This document shows, piece after piece, positions 31,894 through 40,156 of a stretch of DNA of 64,000 nt. Position 1 is the stretch's first letter; every line of letters starts with the position of its first letter. This DNA is from Kitasatospora sp. NBC_01246 (lineage in GTDB: Bacteria > Actinomycetota > Actinomycetes > Streptomycetales > Streptomycetaceae), in assembly GCF_036226505.1 (NCBI RefSeq), contig NZ_CP108484.1, positions 6,820,001 to 6,884,000 on the forward strand, read 5' to 3'. Made by a program: the position numbers and the translations under genes. The notes beneath the pieces are model-generated. The model saw only the letters and a list, made by a program, of their open reading frames with translations, made no database searches and was not told the DNA's origin.

Positions 31894-33443
31894 CGACCCC
31901 GGTCGAGCCCGGCCGCCCCGACCGGGAGCCCGCCCGCCTCGCCGCGGTGCCCGGAACCGCCCCAGCCCCCGCCCCCGACGCGCTGGCCGGTGGCGCCGGC
32001 GGCGGCGCGGCGCTCGCCCCGCTGGTCGCCGAGGTGCTGGCCGCGCTGGCCGCCGGAGCCGCCCGCCGGGCCGGTCCGCTGCCCGCCGGCCGACCCGGGG
32101 AGCTCGCCGCGCTGGCCCGCGCGGAGCTGGCCGACGCGCACGGCCCGCAGGCGCTCGCCCGGCTCACCGAACTCCTCGCCCACGGCGCCGCCGACCCGGC
32201 CGACCCGGCCTGCGCCGCCCACCTGCACTGCCCACCGCTGGCCGTCGCGGCCGCCGCCGACCTCGCGGTCAGCGCGCTGAACCCCTCGCAGGACTCCTGG
32301 GACCAGGCCCCCGCCGCGACGGCCCTGGAGACGGCGCTGATCGCCGAGCTGGCCGCCCTGGTCGGCTACGACCCGGCCGGCGCGGCCGGGGTGCTCACCT
32401 CCGGCGGCACCGAGTCCAACCTGATGGGCCTGATGCTGGCCCGCGACCAGAAGCTCGACGGCATCGTCGAGCTGGAGGGGATCCCGGCCGGCGTCGAGCC
32501 GCGGATCATCGCCTCCCGCGCCGCGCACTTCTCCGTCCAGCGCGCCGCGGCGCTGCTCGGCCTCGGCGAACGCGCCGTCGTCCCCGTCCCCGTCGACCGC
32601 GACCAGCGGATGGACCCGGACGCGCTGGCGAGCGCCCTGGCCGGGGCGAGCTGGGCCGGACAGACCCCGATCGCCGTGGTGGCCACCGCCGGCACCACCG
32701 ACACCGGTGCGATCGACCCGCTGCACGCCGCCGCCGACCTCGCTGCCCGCTACGGCGCCTGGCTGCACGTGGACGCCGCGTACGGGGGCGGCGCGCTGCT
32801 CTCGGACCGGCTCGCCCCGCTGCTCGACGGCATCGCCCGCGCCGACTCCGTCTCGCTCGACTGGCACAAGCTCGGCTGGCAGCCGGCCGCCGCCGGGGTC
32901 TTCCTGGTCCGCCGCGCCGAGACCTATGTCTCGCTCGCCCGCCGGGCCGAGTACCTCAACCCGGCCGACGACGAACAGGCCGGCTACCCCAGCCTGTTGG
33001 GCCGCTCGCTGCGCACCACCCGGCGGGCCGACGCCTTCAAGATCGCCGTCACGCTGCGCACCCTCGGCCGCGCCGGGCTCGGCCGATTGGTCGACGCCTG
33101 CCACCGGCTGGCGCTGGACGCCGCCGAGGCCGTCCGGGCGGAGCCGGCGCTGGAGCTTTACGCCGAACCCGTCCTGACCACCGTGCTGTTCCGCTACCTC
33201 CCGCCGGGCCGCCCGGGCGCCGGCGCCGCCGACCCGGCCACCGTGGACGCGGTCAACGGCGAGCTGCGCCGGGAGCTGCTGCGCACCGGCCGGGCCGTCG
33301 TCGGCCGGACCGAACTCCCGGGCGAGGGCCCCGGGCGGGTCCGGCTGAAGCTGACGCTGCTCAATCCGCACACCACCGCCGCCGAGGTCGGCGTCCTGCT
33401 GGGCCGGGTGGTGCGGGCCGGGCGGGAGATCGCGGCCGGCTGA
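31890..33443 (+). CDS. ddc: L-2,4-diaminobutyrate decarboxylase (group II PLP decarboxylase)
   Basis: 517 residues. Group II decarboxylase with GVLTSGGTESNLMGLMLARDQ, VVATAGTTDTGAIDPL, LHVDAAYGGGALLS and the PLP lysine in SLDWHKLGWQPAAAGVFLV. Coupling to dat (4-bp overlap) makes diaminobutyrate the probable substrate and 1,3-diaminopropane the product. The N-terminal 35 residues are Pro/Ala-rich. Under the same iron box as dat. Confidence 0.9.
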   Translation: MTTPVEPGRPDREPARLAAVPGTAPAPAPDALAGGAGGGAALAPLVAEVLAALAAGAARRAGPLPAGRPGELAALARAELADAHGPQALARLTELLAHGAADPADPACAAHLHCPPLAVAAAADLAVSALNPSQDSWDQAPAATALETALIAELAALVGYDPAGAAGVLTSGGTESNLMGLMLARDQKLDGIVELEGIPAGVEPRIIASRAAHFSVQRAAALLGLGERAVVPVPVDRDQRMDPDALASALAGASWAGQTPIAVVATAGTTDTGAIDPLHAAADLAARYGAWLHVDAAYGGGALLSDRLAPLLDGIARADSVSLDWHKLGWQPAAAGVFLVRRAETYVSLARRAEYLNPADDEQAGYPSLLGRSLRTTRRADAFKIAVTLRTLGRAGLGRLVDACHRLALDAAEAVRAEPALELYAEPVLTTVLFRYLPPGRPGAGAADPATVDAVNGELRRELLRTGRAVVGRTELPGEGPGRVRLKLTLLNPHTTAAEVGVLLGRVVRAGREIAAG

Positions 33444-33506
33444 CCGCCGCGGCCGGCCGGTGGGCCGCCGGCTGCCGCGTCCGACCGGTGGGCCGCGGTG
33501 TCCGGC

Positions 33507-33592
33507 CGGCCGGACCCGGGTCCGGCCGAATTGCCTTTGCCTCGGCAATTCGGCCGGACCCGGGTCCGGCCGAATTGCCGAGGCAAAGGCAA
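33507..33592. repeat. Large perfect palindrome with an alternative overlapping hairpin
   Basis: Positions 33531-33592 form a perfect 62-bp palindrome with no spacer, centred on CCCGGG (33561/33562). A second hairpin overlaps it: 33507-33535 pairs perfectly over 29 bp with 33544-33572 around an 8-nt loop. The two folds exclude each other. The block sits between ddc and the cyclodipeptide synthase gene. Confidence 0.9.
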
Positions 33593-33601
33593 AGCCTTTT
33601 T
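33585..33601 (+). terminator. Intrinsic terminator after dat-ddc
   Basis: AAAGGC-AAA-GCCTTT stem followed by further Ts, one of the few classical T-tailed terminators here. It overlaps the right edge of the large palindrome, so the palindrome's folding could influence it. Confidence 0.55.
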
Positions 33602-33991
33602 CGGGGGCGGATGTTGGAGGAATGCACACTGGCGTGCCATGCTCCCCGGGGGATATTCGGCCGCCCCCGGAAAGCCTCCGTGGACATACCTTCCCGGAGG
33701 AGTACAGGCTGATTCAGGCCGCCTGGTGATCAGAATCCGCCAACCCCTCGGCAGGGCTTGCGGAGATCCCGAACGGCGGCGGTAACTTCATGTGGTCGCC
33801 GCCCCACCAAGAGCACACGGCTCCCCGGGGCAGGCCGCCTGACCAGGCGCGCGTCATCAGCATGCGGTGACCCCACCCCCGACTCCGGGTGAACTCCGGC
33901 TGCCGTCATGCACTTCTGTGAATCCCCGGTAAAACCGCGTGAACCACCTGAAGCCAGTCCTGTGACCATTCCTGCGAAGCGGAGGCAAGGC
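33602..33991. other. 390-bp upstream region of the cyclodipeptide synthase gene
   Basis: Less GC-rich than its surroundings. It must hold the promoter of the next gene, but only weak boxes are seen (TTGCGG with TAACTT 19 bp away near 33760-33790). Short plus-strand ORFs here (for example one reading MHTGVPCSPGD from about 33622) have a ribosome site too close to the ATG and I do not call them. No iron box is seen. Confidence 0.4.
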
Positions 33992-34750
33992 ATGCGTGAA
34001 ACCCTCCCGGGTGAACGTGCCACACCCATCGATACGACCGGGTACGAGGCCCTTCCGTTCTCCGACCGCTGCCGCGAGATCTGGCGCCGCGGTGAGCACC
34101 TGCTCATCGGTGTCAGTCCCGGGAACAGCTATTTCAGTCACCGCCGAATCGCCGAACTCATCGGGTGGGGGCTGGAGTTCTTCGAGCGGATCGACATCGT
34201 CCACGCCGATCTGCATGTCGGGGCGCAGTACGAGACCTTCGGCTACACACCCGAACACGCGCACCGGCGGGCCGCCAAGGAGGTCAAGGCCACCGCCCGC
34301 CGGATCGCCCGCGGCGTCGAGGAGACCGGCCATCGCGACGCCGTCCGGGCGCACGCGCTCTCCGAGTTCGCCGGCCACCCCGTCTACCGGCGGTTGCACC
34401 GGGAGGCCCTGGACGCACTCCGCGCCGACCGGGACTTCGGCGCGGCCGCCGAGGCGATGGCGCGCGGCTTCCTGGCCGCCCGGCTGGACGAGGGGCTGGC
34501 GCCGAACGAGCCCCAACTGGCCGCCGGGCTCCGCTACATAACCGCCGAGCTGCCGTTCTTCCTGGACACTCCGGCGCTGCTCGGCGTGCCCTCCTCGGTG
34601 AGCTGCTACCACCTCCAACTCCCGCTCACCCCGGTGCTGTTCGGCCGCTCGGAGGGTCTGCGGGCGGCGCCCGGCCAGGGCTACGCGGTGGTCCGCCCGG
34701 CCGCGCCGACGGCCGCCGCGGGCGCTGTCGCCGGGACCCGCGCGGCCTGA
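33992..34750 (+). CDS. Cyclodipeptide synthase, probably cyclo(Tyr-Tyr)-forming
   Basis: 252 residues. CDPSs use two aminoacyl-tRNAs to make a diketopiperazine. Visible marks: catalytic Ser42 in LIGVSPGNSYFS, Tyr182 and Glu186 in RYITAELPFFLDTP, and the NYH-subfamily trio Asn45, Tyr206, His207 (SSVSCYH). From memory, the blocks GVSPGNSYFS and FLDTPALLGVPSS nearly repeat those of M. tuberculosis Rv2275, which makes cyclo(L-Tyr-L-Tyr). The following gene is a CYP121-like P450, supporting that product. GGAGG lies 6 bp before the chosen ATG; an upstream in-frame ATG at 33908 has no ribosome site. Confidence 0.92.
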   Translation: MRETLPGERATPIDTTGYEALPFSDRCREIWRRGEHLLIGVSPGNSYFSHRRIAELIGWGLEFFERIDIVHADLHVGAQYETFGYTPEHAHRRAAKEVKATARRIARGVEETGHRDAVRAHALSEFAGHPVYRRLHREALDALRADRDFGAAAEAMARGFLAARLDEGLAPNEPQLAAGLRYITAELPFFLDTPALLGVPSSVSCYHLQLPLTPVLFGRSEGLRAAPGQGYAVVRPAAPTAAAGAVAGTRAA

Positions 34751-34927
34751 CCGCACCCGACCCGACCCGTGCGGCCCGACCCGGCCGCGCCCGCACGTAC
34801 CCGCGCCGCGCCCCGCCCCGCCCGGCCGACCGCCCGCGCGCCCGTGCCCCGACCGGTGCCCGCACACCCGCCCCGCCCTCGTGGGGCCGCCCCCCGTACC
34901 CGCTGCCCGATCCCAGGGAGTACCCCC

Positions 34928-36115
34928 ATGACCGACCTCACCTTCCCGCTCTCCCGCCGGGGCGACGTCCTGCCCGAGGAGGCGAACCGGCTGCGCGCCG
35001 AGCAGCCCGTCGCCCCGGTCCGCACCATGACCGGCGACCCGGCCTGGCTGGTCAGCAGCTACCCGCTGGCCAAGCAGGTGCTGGAGGACGAGCGCTTCAG
35101 CCTCAAGGCCACCGCCAACCCCGGCGTCCCCCGCCAGTACGCGCTGACCATCCCGCCCGAGGTGGTCGACAACATGGGCAAGATCAACGGCGCCGGCCTG
35201 CGCAACGCCGTCATGAAGGCCCTCTCGCCGCGCGCGGACAAGGAGCTGGACGGCTGGCTGCAGGCCGAGGCGCACCGGTTGATCGACGCCCTGGTCGGCC
35301 AGGGCGCCCCGGCCGACCTGCGGGACGGCTTCGCCGAGCCCTACTCCGCCGCCCTGCACTGCCGGCTGCTCGGCCTGCCCGTCGAGGACTGGCGGCGGCT
35401 GATGGCGGGCATCGACGTCGCCTTCCTCACCAGCCCGGTGCCGTTCGAGGGCTCCGCGCCCAACTGGTACAAGGACCTCGGCTACGTGCGGGAGCGGCTC
35501 GCGGCGGAGCCGGCGCCCACCGAGGGCCTGCTGGGCCGGTTCGCCGAACTGCGGCGCTCGCCGGACGCCGCGGACCGGGTCGGCGACGAGCTGCTGGCCA
35601 CCGTCGCGCTCTCGCTGTTCGGCGCGGGCGCCGTCTCCACCTCCTCGTTCCTGCTGCACGCCGTCATCTACCTGGCCCGGCAGCCCGAGCTGGCCGAGCG
35701 GCTGCGCCGGGAGCCCGCGCTGATCGGCCGGGCGGTGGACGAGCTGCTGCGGGTCAACCTGTCGATCGGCGACGCGCTGCCCCGGATCGCGCTGGCGGAC
35801 GTCCGGGTCGGTGAGGTGCTGGTGAAGGCAGGGGAGCTGGTGCTGGTCCTGGTCGAGGGGGCGAACTACGACCCGGCCGTCTTCCCGGACCCGGAGCGGA
35901 TCGACTTCGACCGGGTCGACAACCCGCACCTGGCCTTCGGCGCGGGCCGGCACTTCTGCCCCGCCTCGGCACTCGGCCGCACGCACGCCGAGATCGCGAT
36001 CACGGCGCTGGTCGAGCGCCTGCCGGGCCTGCGGCTGGCCCTGCCGGTCGAGCAGCTGGCGTGGCGGCCCGGTTTCATCAAGCGCCTGCCGGAGCGGCTC
36101 CCGGTGCTCTGGTAG
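34928..36115 (+). CDS. Cytochrome P450, CYP121 (mycocyclosin synthase)-like
   Basis: 395 residues (CYP121 has 396). Heme loop FGAGRHFCPAS with Cys344; K-helix ELLRVN. Blocks AWLVSSY, QVLEDERFS, PPEVVDNMG, LRNAVMKAL, ALHCRLLGLP, LFGAGAVST and ERLPVLW at the very C-terminus align almost column for column with CYP121 as I remember it. CYP121 joins the two tyrosine rings of cyclo(Tyr-Tyr) by C-C coupling to mycocyclosin. The active-site Ser (CYP121 Ser237) and Phe338 equivalents are kept; Gln385 and Arg386 equivalents are Ile384 and Lys385. No redox partner gene is adjacent. It follows the CDPS gene by 177 bp. Confidence 0.92.
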   Translation: MTDLTFPLSRRGDVLPEEANRLRAEQPVAPVRTMTGDPAWLVSSYPLAKQVLEDERFSLKATANPGVPRQYALTIPPEVVDNMGKINGAGLRNAVMKALSPRADKELDGWLQAEAHRLIDALVGQGAPADLRDGFAEPYSAALHCRLLGLPVEDWRRLMAGIDVAFLTSPVPFEGSAPNWYKDLGYVRERLAAEPAPTEGLLGRFAELRRSPDAADRVGDELLATVALSLFGAGAVSTSSFLLHAVIYLARQPELAERLRREPALIGRAVDELLRVNLSIGDALPRIALADVRVGEVLVKAGELVLVLVEGANYDPAVFPDPERIDFDRVDNPHLAFGAGRHFCPASALGRTHAEIAITALVERLPGLRLALPVEQLAWRPGFIKRLPERLPVLW

Positions 36116-36185
36116 CCGGTGCCAGCCGGGCCGGCGGTGCGGCCAGGCGGCCGTGCGGCCCGCAGGCCCGGCCAGCTCCTGGCCC

Positions 36186-36992
36186 CTACCGGCCGAACAG
36201 GACGGCGCGGGCGCGCTCCCAGCACTCCGGGTCGGCGGCGACCAGCAGGCCCTCCTCGCCGCCCGGGGCCTCCGGCCGGTAGGGCTTGCCGTCGAGCCGG
36301 GCGGAGACCCCGCCGGCCTCGGTGACCAGCAGCGAACCGGGCGCGTGGTCCCACGGCAGGGTGCGCCAGTAGAGGATGAAGTCCAGCGCGCCGTCGACGA
36401 GGTCCGGGTACTCGATCCCGGCCGCGTTGCGGCCCGGGGTGATCTCGCCGAAGCCGGCCGCGGCGTTCGCCTCCAGCGTCCGGCGCAGCTCCGGCTCCAG
36501 GAAGCGGCTCTTCAGCGAGCCGCGCCACTCGGTCGGCGGGCCGGCCGCAAGGGGCCTGGTCAGCCGCTCGCCGTTGCACCAGGCGCCGGAGCCGAGCTCG
36601 GCGGTGTAACAGGTGGCGGTGGCCGGCTGCCAGATCCAGGAGGCGACGGTCTGCCCGGACCGGACCAGCGAGGCCATCACGGCGTAGTCGGGGCGGCCGG
36701 CGATGAAGTTCGAGGTGCCGTCGACCGGGTCGACCAGCCAGGCGGCGGGCTCCGTGTGGAGGGCCAGCGCGAGCGACGGATCGGCGGACACGGCCTCCTC
36801 GCCGACCACCGGGACGGGCAGCAGCTCGCGCAGTCGCCGTTCGATGATCACCTCGGCCTCGCGGTCGGCGATCGTCACGACCTCGCCGGGGGCCTTCTCC
36901 ATGACCTCGCCGGCTGCCAGCGCGCGGAACCGCGGCTCCACCACCTCGGCGCACGCCTCGGCGAGAATCTCCGCCACCCTGTCCATCAGCAC
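36186..36992 (-). CDS. Inositol-monophosphatase-family phosphatase
   Basis: 268 residues. Metal-site motifs GEEAVS, WLVDPVDGTSNFIAG and PWDHAPGSLLVTEAGG are intact, so it should be an active Mg2+-dependent phosphatase (inositol-1-phosphate, histidinol phosphate or a related substrate). AAGGGAG lies 8 bp before the GTG, which I prefer over the ATG six bases later. Last gene of the minus-strand siderophore run (135-bp gap) and convergent with the P450; a role in either pathway is not established. Confidence 0.85.
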   Translation of the reverse strand: MLMDRVAEILAEACAEVVEPRFRALAAGEVMEKAPGEVVTIADREAEVIIERRLRELLPVPVVGEEAVSADPSLALALHTEPAAWLVDPVDGTSNFIAGRPDYAVMASLVRSGQTVASWIWQPATATCYTAELGSGAWCNGERLTRPLAAGPPTEWRGSLKSRFLEPELRRTLEANAAAGFGEITPGRNAAGIEYPDLVDGALDFILYWRTLPWDHAPGSLLVTEAGGVSARLDGKPYRPEAPGGEEGLLVAADPECWERARAVLFGR

Positions 36993-37127
36993 GTTGCGCG
37001 CTCCCTTCGCTGGCTACCACTTTCGCACGTCAGTGCGGTGTTGACCTTCGCCAGCCCCCGGAGCGCCCGTCGCGGGCGCCGGGCGGCGGGCCGGGGGACG
37101 CGCTCCCGGTCCGCCGCCCGGCCGCCG

Positions 37128-38348
37128 TCAGCCGTCCTCGCCCAGGTAGTGGAAGCCCGGGCGGGGGTGCATCAGGAACTCGTGGTGCGAGATGTTCCAC
37201 GCGTAGGCGCCGGCCATCGCGAAGAGCACCCGGTCCGCGGTCCGCAGGCCCCGCGCCGCCGGGGCGGCGTGCGCGAGGACGTCCTTCGGGGTGCAGAGCT
37301 GCCCGGCCAGGGTGGCCCGGCCGGTGGTGACGGCCGGGCGCGGCCACGGGTGCGGCCAGGCGTCGACCGGCAGCACGGCGAACGGCTGGTCGTGCCCCCG
37401 GGTGGCCGGGGTGCGCAGGTGGTGGGTGCCGCCGCGGACCACCGCGAAGTCCTCGCCGTGGCTCTGCTTCACGTCCAGCACCTCGGTGGCGTACCAGCCG
37501 CAGTACGCGGTCAGCGCGCGGCCCGGCTCGATCCGCAGGGTCGGCCCCGGGTGGCGCTCCAGCAGCTTCGCCAGGCCCTCGCCGAAGGCCGTCCAGTCGA
37601 AGCGGGCCCGGGGGTCCGCGTAGTCGACGGCCATGCCGCCGCCCACGTTGACCTCCGCCAGCGCGAAGCCGTGCCGCCGGGCCGTGCGGGCCGACCACTC
37701 GACGATCTGCCCGGCGACGGCGAGCTGCTCCGCCGCCGCCAGCCCGCTCGCCAGGTGGGCGTGCACGCCGCGCAGCCTCAGCCGGGGGAGCAGCGGGCCG
37801 AAGGGCCCGAGCGGGTCGGTCAGCAGCCGGGCGCAGGCCTCGGCGCGGTCCGGGTCCAGCCCGAACGGGGTCGGGCGGCCGCCCATCGCGAGCGCCACCG
37901 TGTCCAGCGCGCCCGCGCCCACCGGCAGGTTGACCCGCAGCAGGACGTCCACCGCGGCGTCCGGCCGGTCGGTCAGGGCGGCGGCGAGCCGGTACAGCTC
38001 CTGCTCGCTCTCGACGTGCCAGCGGTGCACCCCGGCGTCCAGGGCGGCCACGATCTCGGCGGGCGTCTTGCCCGGTCCGCCGAAGGCCAGCGGCGCGTCC
38101 GGGACGGCCTGCCGCACGTGGGCCAGCTCGCCGCCGCTGGAGACCTCGTAGCCGTCGACGGCGGCCCGCAGCGCGGCCAGCACGGGCGCCTCCGGGTTGG
38201 CCTTGGCGGCGTAGTACAGCTCGACGCGGGCGGGCAGCGCGGCCCGGACGGCGGCGGCGTGCGCACGCAGCGCCGCCAGGTCGTAGACGTAGGCGGGCAG
38301 CGCCTCCGGGGCGAGCGCGGCGACGTGCCGGCGGACGGCGTCGGTCAT
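37128..38348 (-). CDS. Type III (alanine-racemase-fold) PLP decarboxylase, PvsE/SbnH/LysA-like
   Basis: 406 residues. PLP lysine in ELYYAAKANPEAPVL, barrel segments GYEVSSGGEL, VHAHLASG, VNVGGGMAVDY, RIEPGRALT, and the second-domain Cys in LAGQLCTPKDVL, all as in diaminopimelate-decarboxylase-like enzymes. In NIS siderophore clusters such proteins (vibrioferrin PvsE, staphyloferrin B SbnH) decarboxylate a citryl-amino-acid intermediate, and the position after two NIS synthetases fits this. A 77-bp gap separates it from the upstream synthetase gene. Confidence 0.88.
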   Translation of the reverse strand: MTDAVRRHVAALAPEALPAYVYDLAALRAHAAAVRAALPARVELYYAAKANPEAPVLAALRAAVDGYEVSSGGELAHVRQAVPDAPLAFGGPGKTPAEIVAALDAGVHRWHVESEQELYRLAAALTDRPDAAVDVLLRVNLPVGAGALDTVALAMGGRPTPFGLDPDRAEACARLLTDPLGPFGPLLPRLRLRGVHAHLASGLAAAEQLAVAGQIVEWSARTARRHGFALAEVNVGGGMAVDYADPRARFDWTAFGEGLAKLLERHPGPTLRIEPGRALTAYCGWYATEVLDVKQSHGEDFAVVRGGTHHLRTPATRGHDQPFAVLPVDAWPHPWPRPAVTTGRATLAGQLCTPKDVLAHAAPAARGLRTADRVLFAMAGAYAWNISHHEFLMHPRPGFHYLGEDG

Positions 38349-38425
38349 CGGTGACTCCAGGTGGGGACGGCGGCGGCGGGCGGGCCTGCGCCGCACCCGG
38401 TCGGCGGTCGGGCGGCGGGCGGGGC

Positions 38426-40156
38426 TCACCGGCTGCTCCAGGCCGGCGTGCGGGCGGCCGGCAGGCGCAGCCGCGCGGCCTCCGCCAGGACGGAGCCGGC
38501 CAGCGGCGAGGGCAGCCGGACGTAGCCCGCCTCGCGGTCGGGCCGGCGCTCCCAGCGGGTGAGCAGATTCGCCTTGGCGGGCAGCGGCACCCCGGCCAGC
38601 AGGGCACGCAGCCGGGGCGGGCGGCCGTGCGCGTCGGCGTACTCCTGCAGGGTGTCCCGGACGGCCTCCCACAGGGCGCCCTCCGCCTCCGGGTGGCGGT
38701 CGGCGAGCGCGGCCAGCAGCTCGGCGACGTGGTTGACCAGCAGGCAGTAGACCACCCGGTCCCAGCCGCGCTCGGCGTCGTAGGCCATCGGGCCGGCCAC
38801 CTCCGGCGGCAGCGCGGCGAGCAGCGCGGCGTTGCGGTCGGGGACGAGCTTGGTGCCCTCCAGGTCGCGGAAGAGCACCTGGGCGGGCCGCCCGGCGGCG
38901 TCGACGCCGATCAGCACGTTCTGCAGGTGCGGTTCCAGCACCACGCCGTGGTCGAAGTAGGCGGCGAGCACCGGCGGGACGAGCAGCCGCAGGTAGTCCG
39001 TCCACCAGGCGAGCGCCTCGCCGGCCTCGGCGTCCTCGCCGAGCAGCCGCGAGATGTGCGCGGAGCTGGTCGGGTGCTCGTCGGCGACGGCGGCGGCCAG
39101 CAGCGGGGTGACGCCGGGCCGCAGCACCCCGGCGAAGCCCTCGCGGACGATCAGGCCGAAGCCCTCGTACAGGGTGCGGTCGGGGAGGCCGTCCGCGCCC
39201 GGCAGGGCCAGCGTGCGGAAGGCCGGTTCGCGCAGCATCGCGGCATTCGGGTACCGCTCGGCGAGGTCGCCCAGCGCGGGGGCCAACAGCCGGGTCAGCG
39301 CGACGGCGCCGGTCAGCTCGTACGCCGCGTTCTTGCGCAGGCAGTTGGTGATCCGCACGTTGAGGCTGAACTTCAGGAACGCGCCCGCGCCGTGCAGCGT
39401 GCGCACCGAGGCGGTCGCGGCGAAGGGCTCACCGCCGGGCCCGAGGTCCACGACGTCCCCGCGCTCCAGGGCGCCGCGCAGCAGCGGGTGGTCGGCGAGG
39501 AGTTCGTACTGCCAGGGGTGGACGGGCAGCAGCCGGTAGCCGACCGGGGCCCGGCCCAGGCCGTCCAGCAGCGCCGTCGCCGAGGCGTCCAGCGAGGACT
39601 CCGCGATCAGCTCCCGCCGCACGGCGAGGTGCCGCAGCCGGAACGCGGCGCGCGACTCGGGGGCGTAGGCGCGCCAGTCGCCGCGCTCGGCCGAGCGGGA
39701 CTTGGGCGCGGGGTGGAAGCGGTGGCCGAACAGCAGGGCCTGCTCGGACTCCAGGTAGCGGTCCGGGCCCGGGGCCGGCCGGTTCTCCAGCCCGGCACGT
39801 ACGCCCGCGTGACTGGACGTCAGCTGGTCGAGGAACTCCTCGTTCACCGTGCCGGTGCGCAGCTCCAGCTCGTCCTGGACGTGTCCGGCGAGCTCCCGCC
39901 AGGCCAACGGGACCCAGCCCGCGGCCCGTTCCTCCTCGACCGGGCCGGTGAAGCGGTGCGCGCCGAGCAGCGAGGTGCGGCGCAGCGCGACCCGGAGCAG
40001 GACGCCCCGGCGGGGCAGGCGCAGCAGCAGCCGACCGTCGGTGACCGCGGTCTGGTGTTCCGGTCCCGAGACTTCCCGCAGCAGGCAGTTGAGCAGGGTG
40101 TGGGCGACCGCGTCGTCGGGGGTGGGCAGTTCGTGGTCGGTCAGGTCGTGTGTCAT
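38426..40156 (-). CDS. IucA/IucC-family NIS siderophore synthetase (PvsD position)
   Basis: 576 residues. ATP-dependent condensation of a carboxylate (citrate or citryl intermediate) with an amine or alcohol. Family blocks: FGHRFHPAPKSRS, LPVHPWQYE, ATASVRTLHG, KFSLNVRITNCLRKN, VLEPHLQNVLIG and LFRDLEGTKL, followed by the C-terminal FhuF-like domain with LVNHVAELLAAL. All nucleotide-binding segments look intact. The ATG overlaps the MFS stop by 4 bp. Confidence 0.94.
   Translation of the reverse strand: MTHDLTDHELPTPDDAVAHTLLNCLLREVSGPEHQTAVTDGRLLLRLPRRGVLLRVALRRTSLLGAHRFTGPVEEERAAGWVPLAWRELAGHVQDELELRTGTVNEEFLDQLTSSHAGVRAGLENRPAPGPDRYLESEQALLFGHRFHPAPKSRSAERGDWRAYAPESRAAFRLRHLAVRRELIAESSLDASATALLDGLGRAPVGYRLLPVHPWQYELLADHPLLRGALERGDVVDLGPGGEPFAATASVRTLHGAGAFLKFSLNVRITNCLRKNAAYELTGAVALTRLLAPALGDLAERYPNAAMLREPAFRTLALPGADGLPDRTLYEGFGLIVREGFAGVLRPGVTPLLAAAVADEHPTSSAHISRLLGEDAEAGEALAWWTDYLRLLVPPVLAAYFDHGVVLEPHLQNVLIGVDAAGRPAQVLFRDLEGTKLVPDRNAALLAALPPEVAGPMAYDAERGWDRVVYCLLVNHVAELLAALADRHPEAEGALWEAVRDTLQEYADAHGRPPRLRALLAGVPLPAKANLLTRWERRPDREAGYVRLPSPLAGSVLAEAARLRLPAARTPAWSSR

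Noticed and set aside
33607..33729. Small plus-strand ORFs after the large palindrome (e.g. MHTGVPCSPGD...)
   Set aside because: Ribosome-site spacing is wrong (one base from ATG) or the frame starts in the palindrome; no domain or modification-enzyme neighbour supports a peptide.
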